Positions 46,901 to 52,979 of a DNA stretch of 64,000 nucleotides are shown in pieces. A model generated the notes under the pieces. That model was not told the DNA's origin and did no database searches. It was given only the letters and a program-made list of their open reading frames with translations. Numbering within the stretch: the first letter of the stretch is position 1; every line of letters starts with the position of its first letter. Origin of the DNA: Grimontia celer (GTDB lineage Bacteria > Pseudomonadota > Gammaproteobacteria > Enterobacterales > Vibrionaceae); the NCBI RefSeq assembly GCF_900055185.1, contig NZ_FIZX01000001.1, forward strand, positions 1,736,001 through 1,800,000, given 5' to 3'. A program made the translations under genes and the position numbers.

Positions 46901-49900
46901 GGAGAAGGAACCAGTACTTCTGGGCCAATCAATGCAGGTTGGACAACAACCTCAACCACCATCAACGGTGTGCCCTATGTTGTGTCTACCCAGTGGGGAA
47001 TCAGCGTTTCCACATTCATTTATAAGGTAAATAATGATGGTTCACTGACTGAAACAGATCGCATTACCTATGACCAGTCCACCAATACGGTAACGACAAC
47101 ATCAGGTGGTGACGTTACGGCTGATGTGACCGCATTAGGTATCAGCCCCAACTCACTGGGTAATGGTTTAACGCAATCTAATATTTCTAATATTGATGGT
47201 AATACCACGCTGTTTGTCACTTCTCAAAACAGTCGCTCATTGACCGCATGGGAGATTGCACCAGATGGAACGCTCTCAATAAATGGTGGTGTGACTAACA
47301 TTCACAATACCGATGGACAAAGCTATTTACGCGAGAACGTGGTATTCGAAGGAGAAGATGGTACTGAATATGTGTTCGTCACTCGCCCAGGCACGGACAA
47401 CATCTCGACCTTAACCTATGATCCGGTCACCGGTGACTTTACCAATCTAAATCGCGCCGTGTTTGGCGGAGATCTCGTGTCGTCTATCGATGTCTACACA
47501 GACAACAATGGTAACACCTGGTTGGTAGCCTCATCCAACGATCAAGTGCGTATCTACAGCGTTAACGCGAATGACGGAACACTGACATTTGTTGACTCAG
47601 AGTCGGTCAACATCGGTGTCAGTAACTCTGTGAATTTCTACGAAACCAGTGATGGCCGACTCTATGCCATTTACACCAACAACTCTTCAGATCTCGCCAC
47701 GATTTATGAGGTAGACAGTTCTGGTAATTTAACGCTGACTGATACCATTTCTGGCGCTGGACATTACTTCGCGTCCGCCAGCTATATTGACGGCGAGCCA
47801 GTGTTTGTCATGCCAAATCAGGACAGCGGCGTTGACCTCTATACCATTGATGAAAGCGGTAGTTTGGTTCTGCAATCCACAATAACGGGGATAAGCAATG
47901 ACTGGACCTCACCGGTCATTGTCCAAACTGAAGATGGCTCTCATTACCTGGTGGATGCTGATGGAAACACAGCAACAGTGAAACTGAAAATCGGCAATCA
48001 GGAAGAAATCACCGTCTCCGGTTCCATCGCTATTACAGATATCGATACCAATGACCAGCCTGAATTCCAGAACACAGTCATCGAAGGCAAGTATGGAACA
48101 CTTGAACTGATTGATGGTGACTGGACCTACACACTTGATAAGGACAAAGTATCCAGCCTGGAGGACGATGAAGTCGCGCAGGATGTCATCACACTGACCG
48201 CCACCGATGGGACGACACAAGACGTTGTCATTGATGTGACGGGTCACCAACCCGTAGAGCAATTTGTTCAAGGTACAAATACTGGGAGCATAGTTGTTGA
48301 CCTTGCGCCAGACGCTGCTTCTCCGGGCTTTGAGGAAGATGCTGCAGATGGCACCGTGTCATTCTCATTGGCCGACTACACATCTGACTTGATTGATGAT
48401 GCGGACAATAGTGATGCATTGACAACATCAATCAACATCACTTCACTTCCGGATAATGGCACACTCTACTATCTCGATGCTGGCGGAAATCAGATTGCTG
48501 TTGCAGTGGGAGATACATTGCCAGACGACACTAATTTCGTTTTTGAGCCCGATAAAGTATCAAAAACGTTCTCGTCGTCAGACATCACAAGCTCTACACA
48601 GTCTTCGATTGTCACCGATGGTATGACAGTGTCAGGAGGTACCTTCTCAGGGATTAAGCCAGATCTGGGAAGCATGATTACTGATGCTCCAATTGTGTGG
48701 GAATTCACTAACGGTGAAGATGGTCTTGGCATTGGTTCAGATCGGGAGCTTGATTCTGTTAACAATGAAGTGATGACTTTTGAGTTTACCAACGGACTTG
48801 ATGTCACAAGCACTGACATTGTTGTTGCCAGTGCATTTGGAAACTTCTCAGATACTCGCCCAGCGAACGCGACTGTTAATTTTATCGCTTTGAAAGACGG
48901 TCAGATTGTTAACGAATTTACCTTCGCAAACATCTGGGAAGCGTCAGGACTAACGGGTAATGCCACACTCAATATTAGTGATGGCAGCGGTTATGACGAG
49001 CTGCGGATGTATATCTCTGCTTCCGTCAACAGTAACCTCACCGTCACCAGCGTTTCGACTGTTGCTCTGGATACCACAGACACATCGTTTACCTATAAAG
49101 CGGTTAACTCTTTGGGCAATGAAAGCGACGTCGCCACGATAACCTTGGGAGACGCCATCAGCGACACTGCAGAACAAAGAACACCGCCAACAGTTTCCGG
49201 CACACTTGTTCTGGCAGATTCATCCGGGACAACAACAGGTATTTTCCCAGACACTACTGAACAAGGTCAGTATGGCTCTGCTCAGCTGGTGAACGGCAAC
49301 TGGACATACACTTTAGATCCAACGCTTCTATCCAACATCCCTGATGGACAGACGCTTCAAGACACCATCACCTTCACCGCCAATGATGGCACCACCTCCG
49401 ACATTCAGGTTGTGATTGGCGAGTCTGGAAGCAGTATTGCGTCATATTACGCCACCGACGTAACAACAGGATTGAGTGATTTGGTTGATCTGAGCCAAAC
49501 GACGGCATTTGGAGGTAGTGAAGATGATTTGCTTTCGGGCTTGGGCGACGAAGATATCATGCTTGGTCTCGCTGGAAACGATGCTCTCAACGGCGGTGCA
49601 GGGAATGACACACTTGATGGCGGTGAGGGAAATGACATTCTTACGGGTGGCCAAGGAGACGATATCTTATTCGGTGGAGACGATAGTGACATTTTCGCCT
49701 TCAATGCAGGTGATCAGGGAACTGGCGCAACACCTGCTCAGGATCAGATAGCCGATTTTGATACCAGTCTGGACACTTTAAGTCTGGCTGATCTGCTTCA
49801 AGGAGAAAGTGAAGAAAATATCGGAGACTATCTGTCCGTCTTTGATAATGCGAATGGTGATGCGGTCATCAATGTTGCTTCGTCCGGCGCCAGTGTTGAT

Positions 49901-50041
49901 CAAACAATTGCGTTAGACAATGTCTCGGTTTCTGATTTAGCCACTGCATATGGCGTCGATTCAACAGGATTGAACAATGACCAGATCAGTTCCGCGGTAA
50001 TTGATGCCATGATCACCCAGTCAAAAATCATTATTGACTAA
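37994..50041 (+). CDS. Giant RTX adhesin (LapA/BapA-like), type I secreted
   Basis: 4015 residues, acidic, no Sec signal; ATG after GAGGGTTC. Domains: 1 to about 125, LapA-like N-terminal retention module (SVFISKDGKIEYAQSGIKI; GFEEIITAIEEGRDPL; then EATAGSS where LapA proteins usually have a TAAG protease site). About 158-395, two divergent Calx-beta-like units. 396-2852, 21 near-identical 117-residue Calx-beta-type units. About 2853-2945, a VCBS-like domain. About 2985-3320, a beta-propeller-like region with six or so repeated strands. Then two more VCBS-like units (ISGxxxxxD..YGxxxLxxGxWTYTL). About 3840-3900, RTX nonapeptides (GGAGNDTLDGGEGNDILTGG) and a type I secretion C-terminal domain. 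Predicted to bind surfaces or other cells with Ca2+. Exporter genes and LapD/LapG are not in the window. Confidence 0.93.
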   Translation: MSEESLGQMANKSVFISKDGKIEYAQSGIKINQGDIIFVPKNQETDNSSHSVLLVDDSLPSEMVLPEGFEEIITAIEEGRDPLLVADVDPQAGEATAGSSLAPQAVILANSLSVLATAGFDTDIALPPTTTLIQQTIASSLFGIQSQETETPTIPAHLQATLLGSDTVAEGDSATYTISLSEPAETDVTITISVQHKTSESDDIIPVQQQLVIPKGQTQATFTVDILDDPFDENDDDDSFEVSIIESVAADSEQIVDSSAPLITTILDEDTEDLKVGEDIPMLTLSGDSSVEEGESANYLLELSETPHSDMEITVTITHVSSESGDIATSLQTVTIPEGSNSVSFTVATLNDVYDESTDTDVFKVEVTGSTGGDFEGQPDAPQAIETTIEDSATKDAPTLTLTGDTSVSEGASASYTLTLSEAPNSDFTVTVTVGHKTTEDGDIQPVTRNVLIAANTTSVNFSVDTLDDSLNESVDDDVFTVSVDSTSGGDFEAQPTAPAAVETTINDGTTADSPTLTLTGDASVNEGEAASYTLTLSEAPTADFTVTVVVGHKTSEDGDVTPVTRDVVIAANSTSVNFTVDTLDDSLNESVDDDVFTVSVDATSGGDFEAQPSAPAAVETTINDGTTTDAPTLTLTGDASVNEGESASYTLTLSEAPTADFTVTVVVGHKTSEDGDITPVTRDVVIAAGTISTNFTVDTLDDSLNESADDDVFTVSVDSTTGGDFEAQPTAPAAVETAINDGTTTDAPTLTLTGDASVNEGESASYTLTLSEAPTSDFTVTVVVGHKTSEDGDVMPVTRDVVIAANTTSVNFTVDTLDDSLNESADDDVFTVSVDSTTGGDFEAQPTAPAAVETTINDGTTTDAPTLTLTGDASVNEGESASYTLTLSEAPTADFIVTVVVGHKTSEDGDVTPVTRDVVIAANSTSVNFTVDTLDDSLNESADDDVFTVSVDSTSGGDFEAQPTAPTAVETTINDGTTTDAPTLTLTGDASVNEGESASYTLTLSEAPTADFTVTVVVGHKTSEDGDVTPVTRDVVIVANTTSVNFTVDTLDDSLNESADDDVFTVSVNSTSGGDFEAQPTAPTAVETTINDGTTDDAPTLTLTGDASVNEGEAASYTLTLSEAPTADFTVTVVVGHKTSEDGDVTPVTRDVVIAANTTSVNFTVDTLDDSLNESADDDVFTVSVNSTTGGDFESQPTAPAAVETTINDGTTADAPTLTLTGDASVNEGESASYTLTLSEAPTADFTVTVVVGHKTSEDGDVTPVTRDVVIAANTTSVNFTVDTLDDSLNESADDDVFTVSVDSTAGGDFEAQPTAPAAVETTINDGATKDAPTLTLNGDASVIEGGSASYTLTLSEAPTADFTVTVVIGHKTTEDGDVTPVTRDVVIAAGTTSVDFTVDTLDDSLNESADDDVFTVSVNTTTGGDFEAQPTAPSAVETTINDGTTTDAPTLTLTGDASVNEGEAASYTLTLSEAPTADFTVTVVIGHKTSEDGDVTPVARDVVIIAGTTSVDFTVDTLNDSLNESADDDVFTVSVDSTSGGDFEAQPTKPAAVETTINDGTTTDAPTLILTGDASVNEGESASYTLTISEAPTADFTVTIVVGHKTTEDGDVTPVTRDVVIAAGTTSVDFTVDTLNDSLNESADDDVFTVSVDATSGGDFETQPTAPATVETTINDGTTTDAPTLALTGDASVIEGGSASYTLTLSEAPTADFTVTVVVGHKTSEDGDVTPVTRDVVIAAGTTSVDFTVDTLDDSLDESADDDVFTVSVNSTTGGGFEAQPTAPAAVETTINDGTTTDAPTLTLTGDASVNEGEAASYTLTLSEAPTADFTVTVVVGHKTSEDGDVTPVTRDVVIAAGTTSIDFTVDTLDDSLNESADDDVFTVSVNATSGGDFEAQPTAPAAVETTINDGATTDAPTLTLTGDTSVNEGESASFTLTLSEAPTADFTVTIVVGHETTEDGDVTPMTRDVVIAANTTSINFTVDTLDDSLSESADDDVFTVSVSATSGGDFESQPTAPAAVETTINDGTTTDAPTLTLTGDTSVNEGEAASYTLTLSEAPTSDFTVTVVIGHKTTEDGDVTPVTRDVVITAGTTSADFTVDTLDDSLNESADDDVFTVSVNAISGGDFEAQPTAPATVETTINDGTTTDAPTLTLTGDASVNEGESASYTLTISETPTADFTVTVVIGHKTSENGDVIPVTRDVVITAGTTSVDFTVDTLDDSLNESADDDVFTVSVDSTTGGNFEDQPTAPAAVETTINDGTTTDAPTLTLTGDASVNEGEAASYTLTLSEAPTSDFTVTVVVGHKTSEDGDVTPVTRDVVITSGTTSVDFTVDTLDDSLNESADNDVFTVSVDSTSGGDFEAQPTAPAAVETTINDGTTTDAPTLTLTGDASVNEGESASYTLTLSEAPTSDFTVTVVVGHKTSEDGDVTPVTRDVVIAANTTSVNFTVDTLDDSLNESSDDDVFTVSVDSTTGGDFEAQPTAPTAVETTINDGTTTDAPTLTLTGDASVNEGESASYTLTLSEAPTADFTVTVVVGHKTSEDGDVTPVTRDVVIAANTTSVNFTVDTLDDSLNESTDDDVFTVSVDSTSGGDFEAQPTAPAAVETTINDGATKDAPTLTLNGDASVIEGGSASYTLTLSEAPTADFTVTVVIGHKTTEDGDVTPVTRDVVIAAGTTSVDFTVDTLDDSLNESADDDVFTVSVDSTTGGDFEAQPSAPAAVETTINDGTTTDAPTLTLTGDASVNEGESASYTLTLSEAPTADFTVTVVVGHKTSEDGDVTPVTRDVVITANTTSVNFTVDTLDDQLIESSDNDVFTVSVSTTSGGNFEAQPTAPNGIETSVTANDTAALVEDVGAQSISGVLQVLASDGVTELQFDDTTSTGTYGQLALVSGEWTYTLGANAQTLDEDQVVNETITLTATDGSTHQVTVVITGTEDVPEVSGTLTGSVDAVGFYVDTNNAGSVTGEGTSTSGPINAGWTTTSTTINGVPYVVSTQWGISVSTFIYKVNNDGSLTETDRITYDQSTNTVTTTSGGDVTADVTALGISPNSLGNGLTQSNISNIDGNTTLFVTSQNSRSLTAWEIAPDGTLSINGGVTNIHNTDGQSYLRENVVFEGEDGTEYVFVTRPGTDNISTLTYDPVTGDFTNLNRAVFGGDLVSSIDVYTDNNGNTWLVASSNDQVRIYSVNANDGTLTFVDSESVNIGVSNSVNFYETSDGRLYAIYTNNSSDLATIYEVDSSGNLTLTDTISGAGHYFASASYIDGEPVFVMPNQDSGVDLYTIDESGSLVLQSTITGISNDWTSPVIVQTEDGSHYLVDADGNTATVKLKIGNQEEITVSGSIAITDIDTNDQPEFQNTVIEGKYGTLELIDGDWTYTLDKDKVSSLEDDEVAQDVITLTATDGTTQDVVIDVTGHQPVEQFVQGTNTGSIVVDLAPDAASPGFEEDAADGTVSFSLADYTSDLIDDADNSDALTTSINITSLPDNGTLYYLDAGGNQIAVAVGDTLPDDTNFVFEPDKVSKTFSSSDITSSTQSSIVTDGMTVSGGTFSGIKPDLGSMITDAPIVWEFTNGEDGLGIGSDRELDSVNNEVMTFEFTNGLDVTSTDIVVASAFGNFSDTRPANATVNFIALKDGQIVNEFTFANIWEASGLTGNATLNISDGSGYDELRMYISASVNSNLTVTSVSTVALDTTDTSFTYKAVNSLGNESDVATITLGDAISDTAEQRTPPTVSGTLVLADSSGTTTGIFPDTTEQGQYGSAQLVNGNWTYTLDPTLLSNIPDGQTLQDTITFTANDGTTSDIQVVIGESGSSIASYYATDVTTGLSDLVDLSQTTAFGGSEDDLLSGLGDEDIMLGLAGNDALNGGAGNDTLDGGEGNDILTGGQGDDILFGGDDSDIFAFNAGDQGTGATPAQDQIADFDTSLDTLSLADLLQGESEENIGDYLSVFDNANGDAVINVASSGASVDQTIALDNVSVSDLATAYGVDSTGLNNDQISSAVIDAMITQSKIIID
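41963..42201 (+). repeat. 239-bp exact duplicate, copy 1
   Basis: Identical base for base to 45824-46062, which is 3861 bp (11 repeat units) downstream. Covers the start of the unit with the variant reading NGDASVIEGGSAS. Read by eye from the sequence. Confidence 0.9.
45824..46062 (+). repeat. 239-bp exact duplicate, copy 2
   Basis: Second copy of the block at 41963-42201. Neighbouring units are similar but not identical, so this is a recent conversion or block duplication within the adhesin array. Confidence 0.9.
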
Positions 50042-50057
50042 ATTTCATAATATATTG

Positions 50058-50086
50058 AAAAGCCAGCGAATAATTCGCTGGCTTTT
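50058..50086 (+). terminator. Terminator of the adhesin gene
   Basis: AAAAGCCAGCGAA, loop TAA, TTCGCTGGCTTTT then TTCTTTT, 16 bp after the stop. Confidence 0.93.
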
Positions 50087-50192
50087 TTCTTTTCCTAAAT
50101 ATATCCCTGCATAGCTCATCCAGAACCCAATAAGCCAGTGAAAGTCACTAACCTACGATTAAAATTAAAAATAAAACACCATTCATTTAATA

Positions 50193-50221
50193 TTGATGCA
50201 TCTCACATTAAAGTGCATAAT
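50193..50221 (+). promoter_or_regulatory. Sigma-70 promoter for the 37-residue membrane protein
   Basis: TTGATG (50193-50198), 17-bp spacer, CATAAT (50216-50221), 31 bp before the GTG start. Confidence 0.6.
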
Positions 50222-50252
50222 CTGTGCAAATATTCACCAAGAGGTAAACACT

Positions 50253-50366
50253 GTGTCAAAAAAGATCGCCGTTAAAATTTCTAACTACGTTCCACTTTTC
50301 GTTCTGATGGGCGCGACTATCGCATTCACTCTGGCGAACGCGATGTACTGGGGCGGCGTACTGTAA
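50253..50366 (+). CDS. Single-span small membrane protein, 37 residues
   Basis: GTG start behind AGAGGTAAACACT; encodes MSKKIAVKISNYVPLFVLMG, then ATIAFTLANAMYWGGVL. A positively charged N-terminus precedes one hydrophobic helix (about 12-31) and a short aromatic/Gly tail, so the topology is probably N-in. A promoter at correct distance precedes it and a strong terminator follows, which together make this a real monocistronic gene. I do not recognise a family; accessory subunits of membrane complexes are often of this size, but nothing nearby suggests a partner. Confidence 0.72.
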   Translation: MSKKIAVKISNYVPLFVLMGATIAFTLANAMYWGGVL

Positions 50367-50417
50367 ACACAGTGAATTGCAATCGGAGTGCGATGCCTCC
50401 CAAAGCACAAAATATAG

Positions 50418-50442
50418 AAAAACCCGGTTATACCGGGTTTTT
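50418..50442 (+). terminator. Terminator after the small membrane protein gene
   Basis: AAAAACCCGGT, loop TAT, ACCGGGTTTTT, then ACTTTTC. Confidence 0.9.
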
Positions 50443-50466
50443 ACTTTTCTAAACGCCAGAAACGAG

Positions 50467-50494
50467 AAAACCCGAGCATCTCTGCTCGGGTTTT
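50467..50494 (-). terminator. Terminator of tRNA-Ser
   Basis: AAAACCCGAGCA / TGCTCGGGTTTT, 12-bp stem with a 4-nt loop, immediately 3' of the tRNA on the minus strand. Confidence 0.88.
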
Positions 50495-50499
50495 AAATA

Positions 50500-50587
50500 T
50501 GGCGGTGAGGGAGGGATTCGAACCCTCGATACGTTGCCGTATACACACTTTCCAGGCGTGCTCCTTCAGCCACTCGGACACCTCACC
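50500..50587 (-). tRNA. serW: tRNA-Ser (GGA anticodon)
   Basis: 88 nt with encoded CCA. Acceptor GGTGAGG pairs with CCTCACC plus discriminator G. Class II tRNA with a long variable arm (TGTATACGGCAACGTATC region) and T loop GGTTCGAATCC. The anticodon GGA is at complement 50551-50553 in the loop CTGGAAA. Nearly identical to E. coli tRNA-Ser(GGA); reads UCC and UCU. Confidence 0.97.
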
Positions 50588-50623
50588 ATATTGTTGTTGG
50601 GCTTATCGCCTCAACGGAGCGCT

Positions 50624-50652
50624 ACTATAGGGAAGCACGGATTTAAGGTCAA
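50624..50652 (-). promoter_or_regulatory. Promoter of tRNA-Ser
   Basis: On the minus strand TTGACC (50652-50647), 17-bp spacer, TATAGT (50629-50624), about 37 bp before the mature 5' end. Confidence 0.75.
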
Positions 50653-50790
50653 TAAGATTTCTGAAAAAACCGTGCAAGTGTTTAAGATTCAAGCGACATT
50701 GTGTGATTTACACGCTCTCACCGCTTTTCTTTCTCCGTTTTTGGCTCAGACTGTTAGAATGTCCGCCTCCTTAGGAAAAGAGAGCCTTTC

Positions 50791-51366
50791 ATGTCTATCT
50801 CGCTATCACAATTTATTACCGAAAACGGATTGGAGCCAAAACTACTTTCCGCCACGCAAACAGAAGGCTTTGTGACTGCAATGGCTGCAGCCCCACACCT
50901 TATCGACCCAAGTGAATGGCTTGCATTTATGTGGGGTGGTGAAGAAGAAGCGCCGTTCGGTAGCCATGAACAACTCGAGCAATACGCAAACATCATCGTA
51001 GAGATGTGGAACGAACAACGTGGTGCTTTGCTTTCAAACGAATGGCAGTGGCCTGAAGCTTGTGCGCTGAGCGAAAGCGAGATCGTTAATGATGCGACGC
51101 GCGAATACTGTGAAGGCATGCTGCAGGGCTGGACCCTATGCCGTGATGACTGGGAAACGTTGATGCCTGAAGACTCGCAAGAGAACGCGCTTCTGGGCGG
51201 TGTTCTGCTTTCAATCAGCCTGCTGTTTGATCCTGAGTCTGCATTGGCTGTGATGGAAGAACAAGGTGCTGCGGAACTTGCACAGTTTGAAGAAGTATTC
51301 AATGGTATGCCAGTAATGCTTTGTGGCCTGACGATGCGCGCCATGCAGATGGTTGAAGCGCAATAA
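50791..51366 (+). CDS. UPF0149 (YecA/YgfB) family protein
   Basis: 191-residue all-helical protein of the UPF0149 family. Characteristic pattern: LSATQTEGFVTAMAAAPHLI at the N-terminus, EWLAFMWGG, then EYCEGMLQGWTLCRDDWETL. No C-terminal SEC-C zinc motif is present. Function unknown; it occurs as a single gene. Preceded by AAGAGAG at acceptable spacing and followed by a terminator. Confidence 0.87.
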   Translation: MSISLSQFITENGLEPKLLSATQTEGFVTAMAAAPHLIDPSEWLAFMWGGEEEAPFGSHEQLEQYANIIVEMWNEQRGALLSNEWQWPEACALSESEIVNDATREYCEGMLQGWTLCRDDWETLMPEDSQENALLGGVLLSISLLFDPESALAVMEEQGAAELAQFEEVFNGMPVMLCGLTMRAMQMVEAQ

Positions 51367-51389
51367 TCCGCCATTATTCTCGTATTATT

Positions 51390-51414
51390 AAAAAGCGGTC
51401 TATGACCGCTTTTT
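51390..51414 (+). terminator. Terminator after the UPF0149 gene
   Basis: AAAAAGCGGTC, loop TAT, GACCGCTTTTT followed by TATTTC. Confidence 0.92.
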
Positions 51415-51512
51415 TATTTCAAAGTTTTCGCGCAGTTTTCAACCATTCCTGATATAGTCGCGCCCCTGAATTTACTCGCCGCTCAAACGGCACTGACAAC
51501 GAGACTCTCCCT

Positions 51513-52898
51513 GTGACGAATCAAGTATTCTCAACACTTCCGTTGAAAGATGAATTGCTTTCTACACTCAATGACATTGGCTACAAAACCATGACGCCAA
51601 TTCAGGCCCAGAGCCTGCCTTCCATACTTGATGGGAAAGATGTCATCGGTCAGGGTAAAACAGGCTCAGGCAAAACAGCGGCTTTTGGTCTTGGATTGCT
51701 GAACCGACTCAACGTTAAACGTTTTCGCGTTCAATCACTCGTGCTTTGCCCTACCAGAGAGCTGGCCGATCAGGTGGCGATTGAAATCCGAAAGTTGGCA
51801 CGTGGCATCCACAACATCAAAGTGCTAACGCTGTGTGGCGGTGTTCCTATGGGTCCCCAAATCGGCTCACTGGAGCATGGTGCGCACATTATCGTAGGCA
51901 CACCTGGCCGTATTCTGGACCATATGGAAAAAGGCCGCCTGTCTCTGGAAGAAGTAAACACACTGATTCTGGATGAAGCAGACCGTATGCTGGAAATGGG
52001 TTTCCAACCTGCGCTCGACGCTATTTTTGACCAGGTACCATCTGACCGTCAAACATTGCTGTTCAGTGCCACTTACCCGGCGCAAATCCAAAGCATCAGT
52101 AAGCAAATCATGGCAAACCCAGTGATGGTGAAAGTGGAATCAAACCACGACGACACCAGCATTACCCAACATTTCTACCGCTGTGCAAATAATCGCGAGC
52201 GTATGGAAGCGCTTAAGCTTCTGTTGCTGAAGCATCAGCCTGAAAGTGCGGTAGTGTTCTGTAACACCAAACGCGACGTGAAAGACGTAGCTGCTGTATT
52301 AGATAACGAAGGCTTCGCTGTGGTTGCGCTGCATGGTGACTTAGAGCAACGCGATCGCGACCAAATGCTGCTGAAATTTGCCAATAAAAGTACCAACATC
52401 ATGGTAGCGACAGACGTTGCAGCACGTGGTTTGGACATCGAAGCGTTAGATGCGGTGATTAACTACCACATGGCATTCGATACCGAAGTACACATTCACC
52501 GTATTGGCCGCACTGGCCGTGCAGGCAGCGAAGGCGCTGCTTATACCTTCTTCGGTGATGAGGATGGTTACCGTGTTGCATTGCTGGAAGATCATCTTGA
52601 GCGTGATATCAAACCTTCAGCACTGCCAGATTCCAGCGTATTGAACAATGTGCCACGCACACCTGCCATGGTGACGCTGCACATTGATGGTGGTAAGAAA
52701 AGCAAGGTTCGCCCTGGTGATATTCTTGGCGCATTGACCGGTGAAAATGGTATTGAAGGTAAACAAGTCGGCAAAATTAAAGTCACCGATTATCGTTCTT
52801 ATGTTGCCGTTGAGCGTAGCGTGGCGAAGAAAGCCTTGAAGAAACTCTCCAGCGGAAGAATCAAAGGGAAAACCTACCGCGTTTGGCAGCTTCGCTAA
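51513..52898 (+). CDS. dbpA: ATP-dependent RNA helicase DbpA
   Basis: 461-residue DEAD-box helicase involved in 50S ribosome assembly through 23S rRNA helix 92. GTG start. Motifs in order: Q motif (GYKTMTPIQAQSLP), Walker A GQGKTGSGKTAA, PTRELADQ, GTPGR, DEAD (ILDEADRMLEMGF), SAT (LFSATYP), VFCNT, TDVAARGLDIE and HRIGRTGRAG. The C-terminal part (about 385-461, MVTLHIDGGKKSKVRPGDIL and KGKTYRVWQL) is the DbpA RNA-binding domain that distinguishes it from other DEAD proteins. Confidence 0.96.
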   Translation: MTNQVFSTLPLKDELLSTLNDIGYKTMTPIQAQSLPSILDGKDVIGQGKTGSGKTAAFGLGLLNRLNVKRFRVQSLVLCPTRELADQVAIEIRKLARGIHNIKVLTLCGGVPMGPQIGSLEHGAHIIVGTPGRILDHMEKGRLSLEEVNTLILDEADRMLEMGFQPALDAIFDQVPSDRQTLLFSATYPAQIQSISKQIMANPVMVKVESNHDDTSITQHFYRCANNRERMEALKLLLLKHQPESAVVFCNTKRDVKDVAAVLDNEGFAVVALHGDLEQRDRDQMLLKFANKSTNIMVATDVAARGLDIEALDAVINYHMAFDTEVHIHRIGRTGRAGSEGAAYTFFGDEDGYRVALLEDHLERDIKPSALPDSSVLNNVPRTPAMVTLHIDGGKKSKVRPGDILGALTGENGIEGKQVGKIKVTDYRSYVAVERSVAKKALKKLSSGRIKGKTYRVWQLR

Positions 52899-52913
52899 AA
52901 CCAATAAACTAAC

Positions 52914-52938
52914 AAAAGCCGTCTTAACGACGGCTTTT
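52914..52938 (+). terminator. Terminator after dbpA
   Basis: AAAAGCCGTC, loop TTAAC, GACGGCTTTT then TAG, 15 bp after the stop. Confidence 0.88.
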
Positions 52939-52979
52939 TAGTCTCTCTAATCTGCACTTAGGTCTGTTGACCTTTGATA

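Noticed and set aside
50500-50587. tRNA-Ser as an integration site for a mobile island carrying the adhesin
   Set aside because: No integrase gene and no second copy of the tRNA 3' end was found in the window.
50754-51374. Minus-strand ORF of 206 codons over the UPF0149 gene
   Set aside because: Ser/Cys-rich antisense translation; the plus strand has family motifs, a ribosome site and a terminator.
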